Positions 57,259-64,000 of a stretch of DNA of 64,000 nt are shown piece after piece (the first letter of the stretch is position 1; the number at the start of each line of letters is the position of its first letter). The position numbers and the translations under genes are program-made. The notes below the pieces were generated by a model that had not been told where the DNA came from, did not search any database, and worked only from the letters and a program-made list of their open reading frames with translations. Source of the DNA: Ornithinimicrobium sp. CNJ-824 (GTDB taxonomy: Bacteria; Actinomycetota; Actinomycetes; Actinomycetales; Dermatophilaceae); NCBI RefSeq assembly GCF_001942405.1, contig NZ_MKKA01000011.1, positions 62,001-126,000 on the forward strand. Direction: 5' to 3'.

Positions 57259-58841
57259 TCACGCGGCGCTCCTGCCCTCCCACGAGGGTGCGTCGAGGTC
57301 GGTCCAGGGCGGGGTGGGGTCGAACGGGCCGAACCGTCTGCCGCTGACGCGCCACTGGGCGATGAGCATGCTCGTGACAAGGCTGTTGTCCAGCGGTTCG
57401 CCGCCCCAGCCGCCGGTCACGGTGCGGGGGGTGATGGTCCGGTGGGCGAGGATCGCATCGGCCCGGCCGAACATCGGCGGGGCGGGCACCAGCACCTCTC
57501 CCCCGGCGTCGCGGAACTCGAACCGCTGCCGGCCCAGGGCCCTCACCACAAGCTGTCCCAGGTGGACGGCCCGGTGGCAGGCCCCGCACAGCAGCACCGC
57601 GTTGTCGAGGTCGGTGGCCCCTCCGCGGGACCAGAACACCACGTGGTGGGCGTGCAGGAACCTCGTGCGCCCGCAGCCCGGGGTCCGGCAGCCGCCGTCG
57701 CGCAGCCGCAGGGCCTTGAGCTGAGCCGTGGAGAAGCGGCGTCGTCGTCGCCCGAAGGCCAGCACGGCCCCCTCCGCGTCGCGCAGGACGCACCGGCTGT
57801 CGGCCCCGCAGAGCACCTCCTCGGCCGTGCCGTCGTCGAGCGCCGGCCCGTCGTCGGGTGCGACGACCCCCGGCTGCTGCTCCGCGGAGCAGCCCTCCCC
57901 GCCGACCGGATCCTGCCGGTGGACGAAGACCACCTCGGCCGAGGACGCCAGCACGGGCGCCTCCTGGGCGCTGAGGCCGATCTCCGCCAGGGCGAGGAGC
58001 GCCGGACCGGCCTGGCCCGGGGGTGGTGCCGTGCGGTCCACCGACTCCCCGCGCGGCTCCCCGGGGTGGGGCGCAGCACCGGCGTCGTGGTCGACCTCCG
58101 GGTCGGGCACCTCGCCGGGCTCGTGGACTACCGTGCGGATCCGCTCCAGCTCCGACCGGGTCAGGGCGGCCAGCAGCCGGCGTCCGTCCGCCGGCCCGAA
58201 CCGGCCCCAGACGACGAGGTCGCCGCTGTCCTCGTCCCAGCGCCACTGCAGGGACTGCGGCGGCGGGTCGGACGGGCGCGGCGGCTGACCGGGCTCCGGG
58301 TCGGGGCGGCTGCTCCGCTCCTGCCGGCGCTCCTCCTCGGCCGCCACCGTGCGCAGTCCCGCGGTGATCCGCTCCACGTGGGCCGCCGGCGCGTTCCTGG
58401 CCAGCGCGACCAGCTCGGGCTCGGTCTCCTGGGTCGCGACCCGGCTGATCGCCCGCACCTTGGAGTAGGACAGCTCGCCCTTGCCGAACGCTCGGCAGTC
58501 TGCGGCAACGAGCGCAGCGAGCGGGCGACCCGGACGTGGTCGCGCGCCGTGCGCAGGCTCATCCCCGCACGCCACGACAGCCAGTGCGCCAGGCTGCGGA
58601 TCCCCGGTCCCGCCCATCCGCCCTGCTCGTCGAACCGGCCCAGCAGCGTCAGGAACCGCGCGGTCGCCGCCGCGATCTGCCCGGCCAGCTGGGCGATCTC
58701 GTCCCCCAGGGCGTCCAGGTCGTCAGGCGTCAGGTGTCCCTCCCGCGTCGGCCCCGGCCCTGCTGCGTCCGACCCCTCACCGTCGCCGGGCTCGCGGACC
58801 GCCCCGTCAGGTGCAGCCACCTCGTCGTCCCCCACGGACAT
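57259..58841 (-). CDS. DUF222-HNH endonuclease (13E12-repeat type), one-base frameshift
   Basis: ATG 58841. N-terminal DUF222 (SLAHWLSWRAGMSLRTARDH), frame break at about 58490 (GAACGCTCGGC on plus, expected GAACGCCTCGGC), then AFGKGELSYSKVRAISRVA and a C-terminal HNH domain (CRTPGCGRTRFLHAHHVV, WSRGGATDLDNAVLLC, CHRAVH). Corrected 527 residues. Multi-copy actinobacterial family related to the 13E12 repeat; native role unknown. Confidence 0.85.
57876..57893. repeat. 18-bp palindrome inside the HNH gene, copy of 58951-58970
   Basis: GCTGCTCCGCGGAGCAGC, identical to the core of the palindrome in the divergent promoter gap. Translates as part of GCSAEQQPG in the HNH gene. Confidence 0.7.
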
Positions 58842-58950
58842 CTCCCCTCCTCCCCGAGCCCGGGCCCCTCCCGGCTCGTGCGGAGCACGCTAGGACGGGC
58901 CACCGACAGACCCGCCACCGGCCGTTCCTCACCGGCCCCGCGCCGCGACG

Positions 58951-58970
58951 GGCTGCTCCGCGGAGCAGCC
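58951..58970. promoter_or_regulatory. 20-bp perfect palindrome at the -35 of the 58991 gene
   Basis: GGCTGCTCCG followed by its complement, in the 149-nt divergent gap between the HNH gene and the conserved gene at 58991; it overlaps the -35/spacer of the TACCCT box (58977-58982), which sits 8 nt before the GTG as in leaderless promoters. Candidate operator. Confidence 0.5.
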
Positions 58971-58990
58971 CGGCCCTACCCTTGGACACC

Positions 58991-59899
58991 GTGCAGATCC
59001 TTCCCGAGCAGGTATGGCGTCGCCGCGCGGCCGAGCACGCGGCTGCGGTCGAGCAGCTGACCGCCGACCGGCTCGCCCGCAGGGTGGCGGGCCGCCGGCA
59101 CCCGGTCGACGACTTCCTCTGGGAGTACTACGCCTTCCGCCCCGCCCAGCTCGCCCGCTGGCACCCCGGCCCCGGGGTCGCCCTGGAGGGCGCCGCCGAC
59201 CGGGCCGGGTGGACGTCCTACACCCAGGCCGGCGGCACGGCATACCTCGACGTCCCTGCTTTCCTCGCCCGGCGCGGCCGGACGGTGGAGTTCGTGCGTG
59301 ATCTGGTCTCGGCCACCCTGTCCCGACCGGGACGGTTCGGCTGCTTCGGCCTGCACGAGTGGGCGATGGTCTACCGTGCCGGCGAGGAGGAGCTGCGGCA
59401 CCAGGGGTGGCCGCTGCGGCTGGGCCGCGAGGGCACCGACGCGGTCGTGGAGTCGCACACGATCACGTGCAGCCACCACGACGCGTTCCGGTTCTTCACG
59501 CCCGAGGCGGCCGGTCGCAACACGCTGTCCCCGACCCGCGAGGGCCAGCGCGACCTGGAGCAGCCCGGCTGCCTGCACGCGGCGATGGACGTCTACAAGT
59601 GGTGCTTCAAGCTGGCCCCGGCGGTGCCGAGCGAGCTGACCCTGGACGCCTTCCTGCTGGCGCGGGACGTGCGGGAGCTGGACATGCGGGCGGCGCCGTA
59701 CGACCTGCGGGAGCTGGGCTACGCACCGGTGCGGATCGAGACGGCCGAGGGCAAGGCGGAGTACGTCGCCGCCCAGCGCGGCTTCACGACGCGGTCCAAC
59801 GCGCTGCGGCGCCGGCTCCTGGCCGTGCTCGACACGCTCGCGGAGGACGGGGCCCGTGAACAGCTCGCGGCCCCCGGGTCCGCTCAGACCAGCTGGTAG
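58991..59899 (+). CDS. Conserved actinobacterial protein, often annotated 3-methyladenine DNA glycosylase
   Basis: 302 residues from GTG 58991, apparently leaderless. Opens QILPEQVWRRRAAEHAAAVE; further conserved blocks are HPVDDFLWEYYAFRPAQLARWHPG and GCFGLHEWAMVY (first shown in part), SHTITCSHHDAFRFFTPEA and CLHAAMDVYKWCFKLAP. The glycosylase label has no catalytic motif that I can see, so function is open; His/Cys-rich blocks could bind metal. Converges with ilvE and overlaps it by 16 nt. Confidence 0.8.
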   Translation: MQILPEQVWRRRAAEHAAAVEQLTADRLARRVAGRRHPVDDFLWEYYAFRPAQLARWHPGPGVALEGAADRAGWTSYTQAGGTAYLDVPAFLARRGRTVEFVRDLVSATLSRPGRFGCFGLHEWAMVYRAGEEELRHQGWPLRLGREGTDAVVESHTITCSHHDAFRFFTPEAAGRNTLSPTREGQRDLEQPGCLHAAMDVYKWCFKLAPAVPSELTLDAFLLARDVRELDMRAAPYDLRELGYAPVRIETAEGKAEYVAAQRGFTTRSNALRRRLLAVLDTLAEDGAREQLAAPGSAQTSW

Positions 59900-60984
59900 A
59901 GCCAGCCGTGCCGGTCCTCGGCGCGGCCGTACTGGATGTCGAGCAGCTCCTGGCGCAGCGACAGGCTGACCTCGTGGGTGTCGGGCATCGTCAGCTCGCC
60001 GCCGTTCCAGGCCAGCCGGCCCACCGGGGTGATGACCGCGGCCGTCCCGCAGGCGAACACCTCGCTGATCTGCCCGGAGGCGACGCCGTCGCGCCACTCG
60101 TCGATGGTGAACCGGCGCTCCTCCACCGTCAGGCCCCGCTCGCGGGCGAGCTCGATCAGCGACGAGCGGGTCACGCCCGGCAGGATCGTCCCGGTCAGCT
60201 CGGGGGTGACGATGCGTCCGTCGGCGTAGACGAAGAACAGGTTCATCCCGCCCAGCTCCTCGACGGCGAGGTGCTCCTGCGCGTCGAGGAAGACGACCTG
60301 GTCGCAGCCGTTCTCGATGCCCTCGGCCTGGGACGCCAGGGAGGCCGCGTAGTTGCCGCCGCACTTGGCGGCACCGGTCCCGCCGGGGGCCGCCCGGACG
60401 TACTTCTCGCTGACCCACAGGCTCACCGGCTTCAGCCCGCCGGCGAAGTAGGCCCCCGCCGGGGAGCAGATGACCGAGAACAGGGCCCGGTTGCTCGGCC
60501 GGACGCCCAGCGCCTCCTCGGTGGCGATCATGAACGGGCGGATGTAGAGCGAGGTCTCCCCCGAACCCGCCGGGGGCACCCACGCCTGGTCCAGCCGGAC
60601 GACCTCCTTGATCGCGTCGAGGAACATCGTCGGCGGCAGCTCGGGGAGCGCCAGCCGACGGGCCGAGGCGTTGAGCCGCTCGGCGTTGCGCTCGGGCCGG
60701 AAGGTCCACACCGTCCCGTCCTCGTGGCGGTAGGCCTTGAGCCCTTCGAAGATCTCCTGGCCGTAGTGGAAGACCGCCGCCGACGGGTCCAGCGGGATGG
60801 GGCCGTAGGGCGCGACGCGGGCGTCGTGCCAGCCCTGGCCCTTGTCCCACTCGATCATGGCCATGTGCTCGGTGAACACGTTGCCGAAACCGGGGTTCTC
60901 CAGGATCGCGCCGATCTCCTCCGGCGAGCGGCGCTGCTCGCGCTCGGTGACGGTGAAGGCCGTGGACGTCGTCGTCGTGGTCAT
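59884..60984 (-). CDS. ilvE: Branched-chain amino acid aminotransferase
   Basis: 366 residues from ATG 60984. Fold type IV: FHYGQEIFEGLKAYRHEDG, PLP lysine in GGTGAAKCGGNYAAS, EELGGMNLFFV and SEVFACGTAAVITPVG. Last step of Ile/Leu/Val synthesis. Confidence 0.95.
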   Translation of the reverse strand: MTTTTTSTAFTVTEREQRRSPEEIGAILENPGFGNVFTEHMAMIEWDKGQGWHDARVAPYGPIPLDPSAAVFHYGQEIFEGLKAYRHEDGTVWTFRPERNAERLNASARRLALPELPPTMFLDAIKEVVRLDQAWVPPAGSGETSLYIRPFMIATEEALGVRPSNRALFSVICSPAGAYFAGGLKPVSLWVSEKYVRAAPGGTGAAKCGGNYAASLASQAEGIENGCDQVVFLDAQEHLAVEELGGMNLFFVYADGRIVTPELTGTILPGVTRSSLIELARERGLTVEERRFTIDEWRDGVASGQISEVFACGTAAVITPVGRLAWNGGELTMPDTHEVSLSLRQELLDIQYGRAEDRHGWLYQLV

Positions 60985-61043
60985 GGCACGCAGCGTAGTC
61001 GCCCGTCCCGGCACCCGGTGCCCGGCCTGGCTACCCTGCCGGT

Positions 61044-61861
61044 GTGCCGCGCCGCACCGGTTCCACCGCGTCGCCCGGGTCCGCCCTCGCGCGCTGGCGG
61101 TTGCGCACCCAGCGGCTGACCGGTCCGCATGTCGACGACGCCGCCGCGGTCGTGGACCACCTGCTGGCGGTGCAGGCCGAGAACCCCGCCCGGACGGCGT
61201 GGGCGGTCGCGTCCCGCACCACGCGGAGGGATCCGGACGACCTGACCCAGCTGCTGGCCTCGGGCCGTGTGCTGCGCACCCACGTGCTCCGGCCGACCTG
61301 GCACTACGTGGCCCGCGACGACGTCGACCGGCTGCTCGCGCTCACCGGCCCGTCGATCCGCACGGTCTCCCTGCGCATGCTCACCACCGACCTCGGCGTG
61401 CCGGTGCGCGACGTCGAGCGGCTGACCGCGGCACTGCTCGACCTGCTCGAGGAGTCGCCCGCGCGGACGCGTCCCGAGGTGGGTGCCGGGCTCGCCGCAC
61501 GGAGGTGGACGGTCGCGACTACTGGCACCTCGACGAGCCGCCCGCGGACGAGCCGGCCCAGCCCCGCGCCCACCTGCTGCAGGTCCTCGACGAGACCTAC
61601 CGCGGCTTCCAGGAGTCGCGCTGGCTGCTGGACGAGCGGGGTGTCGTGCCGCGCGGCCGCGAACGGTCGCTGGGCATGGTGCTCCTGGACGGGCAGCTGG
61701 TCGCCTCCTGGCGCGACCGGCGCACCGCCTCGACGGTCCGCTTCGAGGTGTCCCCCCACCGGGCCCTGGCGGCAGCTGAGGTCGCCGCCGTGGAGGAGGC
61801 TGCGCAGAGGTATGCCGCGTTCCTCGGGCTGGCGGGCGAGGTGTCCGTGGCGACCGGCTAG
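61044..61861 (+). pseudogene. Winged-helix DNA-binding-domain protein with internal deletion and frameshift
   Basis: GTG 61044 with TACCCT 7 nt upstream (leaderless). N-part: LARWRLRTQRLTGP, HLLAVQAENPARTAW, RVLRTHVLRPTWHYV. C-part: HLLQVLDETYRGFQESRW and FEVSPHRALAAAE. The parts meet at about 61500 in different frames, one C apart. From memory full members are about 130-150 residues longer with a middle domain missing here (272 corrected residues), so more than a one-base error is involved. The stop shares CTAG with the convergent gene. Confidence 0.7.
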
Positions 61862-62735
61862 CGGATCCAGCTCATCATCGCCCGCACCCGTCGGCCGACG
61901 TGCTCGATGGGGTGGGCCGCCCGGGCGGCGGCACGCCGGCTGGTCGCCCCGGCGGCCGGGTCGTGCCCGGGGCGTCCGTCCGGGCCGTGCTGGGTGGCGA
62001 AGCCGGCCTGGGTGATCTGCTCGACCCGGGTCCGCAGCTCGTGGACCACCGCGAGGTAGGCGACCTCCTCCTCGACCCCCTGCCGCACGAGCTCCTCGAA
62101 CGCCTCCTCCACCGCCCGCTGGAGGGGTGCGTGGACCTGCTCCTCGGCATACCTCCAGGCGGTGGCCTGGTGCTCCAGGGTGGTGACGACCGCACCCGAG
62201 CGGAGCGACCCCATGGCGGCGGCGTAGGCGGTGAGCGTGGCCCAGGCGGCGCCGCTGCGTCGCGGCCGACCGCGACGAGGGCGGGGCAGCCGCGGCCGTC
62301 GAGGTACTCCTCGCGCACCCGGTCCCCGTCGCCGACGGCGCGCAGCATGGCCAGGTCGACGCCCTCGGGGACGGCCAGCTCCCCGGAGACGACCGGCTCG
62401 GCCGAGGTGACGACCACGAGGTCGCCCGGCTCGGTGTGCGCGGTGAGCAGCCGCTGGACGCCCGTGAGGTCGTGCTCGCCGGAGTCGCCGCCCGTGGGCA
62501 CGAGCACGATGTCGCACCTCTGCACCGCGTCCTCGGGCGTGGCGACCGCCAGCCCCTCCATCTCCGCGCGCGCCGCCCCGCGGCTGTCCGGCGCCGTCCC
62601 CACCCAGACGTCGACCCCGCTGTCCCGCAGGTTCAGGGCGTGCGCGGCCGCCACGGCGTCGAACCCCAGGACGGCCACCTGCCGGTCCTGCAGGAGCGTC
62701 AGGTCGGCGGAGTCGGGGTCGAGCACGGAGGTCAT
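61858..62735 (-). CDS. KARI-like protein with degenerate active site, one-base frameshift
   Basis: ATG 62735. Order of motifs follows IlvC: LQDRQVAVLGF, HALNLRDSGVDVWVG, AVQRCDIVLVPTGG, EEYLDGRGCPALVAVGRDA, then after a break at about 62257 (CGCTGCGTCG on plus, expected CGCTGGCGTCG) SGAAWATLTAYAAAMGSLRSG, EEEVAYLAVVHELRTRVEQI. The Gly-rich NADP loop, the PKGPGH lysine and the catalytic Asp/Glu of the ETDLFGEQ motif are gone. Corrected 292 residues. Probably non-enzymatic; near ilvE by position. Confidence 0.72.
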
Positions 62736-62779
62736 GCGCCCAGCCTAGTGAGCACCGAGGGACACCCTCCCGCCGGACC

Positions 62780-63610
62780 TCACCGCAGGAAGAGCGCCCG
62801 CAGCCGCACGGTCGTCAGCCACATCCCGACGCCCGTCATCGCCAGGAAGTAGCCGACGTGCACGAGCGTCACCAGCCCCAGATGGCCCACCGACAGCTGC
62901 CGCATCAGCTCCACCGCGTGCCACAGCGGCATGGCCATGACGAACCACTGCACCGGCTCGGGGTAGACGGTGATCGGGTAGAGCGTGGCCGAGAACAGGA
63001 ACATCGGCAGCATGGCGAAGTTGATGAGGTCCATCTGCTGGAAGGTCCGCATGAAGCTGGTGATCCCCATCCCCAGCGCGGCGAACCCGAGCGCCACGAG
63101 GACGGCCACCGGCACCATGAGGAGCGCCCACCAGCTGGTCACCAGGCCCATCAGCGCGAGCACCCCGAGGAAGCCCACCGCGTAGACGAAGCCCCGGAAC
63201 AGGGCCATAAGGATCTCCCCCGCGGCCACGTCCAGCGGGCCGAGGCTGGTCTGCAGCATGGCCTGGTAGAGCTTGGCGAACCGCAGCTTGAAGAAGACGT
63301 TCCAGGTGGAGTCGTAGATCGCGCCGTTCATCGCCGAGGTGGCCAGCAGGGCCGGCGCGATGTAGGCGGCGTAGGAGATCGGCTGCCCGCCCGGCCCGAC
63401 GACCTCGCCCACCAGGCCGCCCATCCCCACGCCCATGGCCAGCAGGTAGAGGACCGGCTCGAAGAACCCGGAGACCAGGATCATCCAGTTCTGGTTGCGG
63501 ATGACGGTGAAGCCGCGCTCCAGGACCGCGCCGACGTTGCCCGAGGACAGGGACCGGAAGGGACGGGGACCGGGGGTATGCGGTGGGGCCGGGACCGGGG
63601 TCGCGCTCAC
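62780..63610 (-). CDS. ABC-2 type transporter permease
   Basis: 276 residues from GTG 63610. Six helices; the ABC-2 pattern RNQNWMILVSGFFEPVLYLL, YAAYIAPALLATSAMNGAIYD and MFLFSATLYPITVYPE. NodJ-like drug/polysaccharide exporter type. Overlaps its upstream paralogue (GTGA); the ATPase should lie beyond the right edge. Confidence 0.85.
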   Translation of the reverse strand: MSATPVPAPPHTPGPRPFRSLSSGNVGAVLERGFTVIRNQNWMILVSGFFEPVLYLLAMGVGMGGLVGEVVGPGGQPISYAAYIAPALLATSAMNGAIYDSTWNVFFKLRFAKLYQAMLQTSLGPLDVAAGEILMALFRGFVYAVGFLGVLALMGLVTSWWALLMVPVAVLVALGFAALGMGITSFMRTFQQMDLINFAMLPMFLFSATLYPITVYPEPVQWFVMAMPLWHAVELMRQLSVGHLGLVTLVHVGYFLAMTGVGMWLTTVRLRALFLR

Positions 63611-64000
63611 GAGTGCAGCCTCCGGGTGTAGACGCGGACGCCGGCCAGCACCCCGCCGACGGTCAGCGCGAGCAGGAAGCCCAGGTGGACCGCGAGCATC
63701 AGGGGGGACACCGGTGCCCCGTAGCTGGCCAGCCGCGCCAGCTCGGTGCCGTGCCAGACCGGGGAGATCCACCCGATCCAGTGCAGGTAGGTCGGCAGCA
63801 CGGACAGGGGGAAGAAGGTGCCGGCGAAGAGGAACATCGGCATGACGACGAAGCGCTGGATGAAGGCGAACTGGAAGCCCTCGTCCCGCAGCGTGGCGGC
63901 GTAGGCCTGGAGCGGGGCGCCGAACGCGGTGGCGGTGAGCACCCCGACCGGCACCACCAGCAGCGACTGCGCCCAGCCGCTCGGCGCGGCCCCGAAGGCC
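63607..64000 (-). CDS. ABC-2 type transporter permease (5' end outside window)
   Basis: C-terminal 130 residues: FGAPLQAYAATLRDEGFQFA, FIQRFVVMPMFLFAGTFFPLS, GWISPVWHGTELAR and a final helix. Paralogue of the permease downstream; the two probably form a heterodimer. Frame open at the right edge. Confidence 0.82.
   Translation of the reverse strand, partial: AFGAAPSGWAQSLLVVPVGVLTATAFGAPLQAYAATLRDEGFQFAFIQRFVVMPMFLFAGTFFPLSVLPTYLHWIGWISPVWHGTELARLASYGAPVSPLMLAVHLGFLLALTVGGVLAGVRVYTRRLHS

Overview
The window is very GC-rich and densely coded, uses many GTG starts and ATGA/GTGA overlaps, and has leaderless-looking promoters (a TACCCT box 6-8 nt before a GTG). It carries two tRNA genes (Lys-CTT, Leu-TAG) and typical actinobacterial families (DUF222-HNH, AfsR-like regulator, DUF3618, Tad pilus TadE set). 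It is chromosomal DNA of an actinobacterium. My best guess, from memory of gene sets only, is Micrococcales near Ornithinimicrobium/Intrasporangiaceae.

Layout. (1) 1-9.7 kb, minus strand: a Tad/Flp-type pilus locus, read from the right as lipoprotein, secreted PKD-like protein, SAF-domain RcpC/CpaB, TadZ-like ATPase, TadA, TadB, TadC, a Flp/TadE-like small protein, two TadE-like pseudopilins, a TadG-like protein and a LysM membrane protein that runs off the left edge. (2) 9.9-10.4 kb: a two-domain XRE regulator. (3) 10.6-19.2 kb, plus strand: a complex-I-like membrane-arm operon, NuoA, a novel 539-residue protein, then NuoH, J, K, L, M, N. It has no NuoC/E/F/G/I and no separate B or D. The novel protein has a NuoB-like N-terminus without FeS cysteines, a long His-rich middle with 36-bp tandem repeats, and a NuoD-like C-terminus. 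This is the most unusual system here. (4) 19.4-29.2 kb: a copper/redox island with a Cys-rich copper-storage-type protein, K+ channel, two DUF305 proteins, a SHOCT peptide, a SHOCT-fused multicopper oxidase, a two-component system, small membrane and His/Met-rich secreted peptides, and a thioredoxin/CcdA/redoxin trio. A direct-repeat box (GAAYCT-N5-GAACCT type) recurs before several of these genes and probably is the response-regulator site. (5) 29.2-29.9 kb: no gene seen.

(6) 29.9-64 kb: ordinary housekeeping DNA: YihY, tRNA-Lys, tdh-kbl, CorA, Bcp, tRNA-Leu, thrC-thrB-phzF, a cupin/FAD-oxidase/AfsR-like group, rph-rdgB, an MBL hydrolase, two CNNM proteins, MMPL, a NarL-type two-component system, murI, FAH, DUF222-HNH, ilvE, a degenerate KARI-like protein and two ABC-2 permeases. 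The octamer GGTATGCC is strongly over-represented here (14 copies in 33 kb) but nearly absent from 1-31 kb (1 copy), which fits a separate origin for the left half.

Quality warning. At least a dozen genes, many of them normally essential or conserved (tadA, nuoN twice, rdgB, a response regulator and others), carry a single missing G or C, usually inside a short G/C run. Adding one base restores a full-length family member each time. I read these as sequencing or assembly deletions, not pseudogenes, and give coordinates for the whole intended gene.
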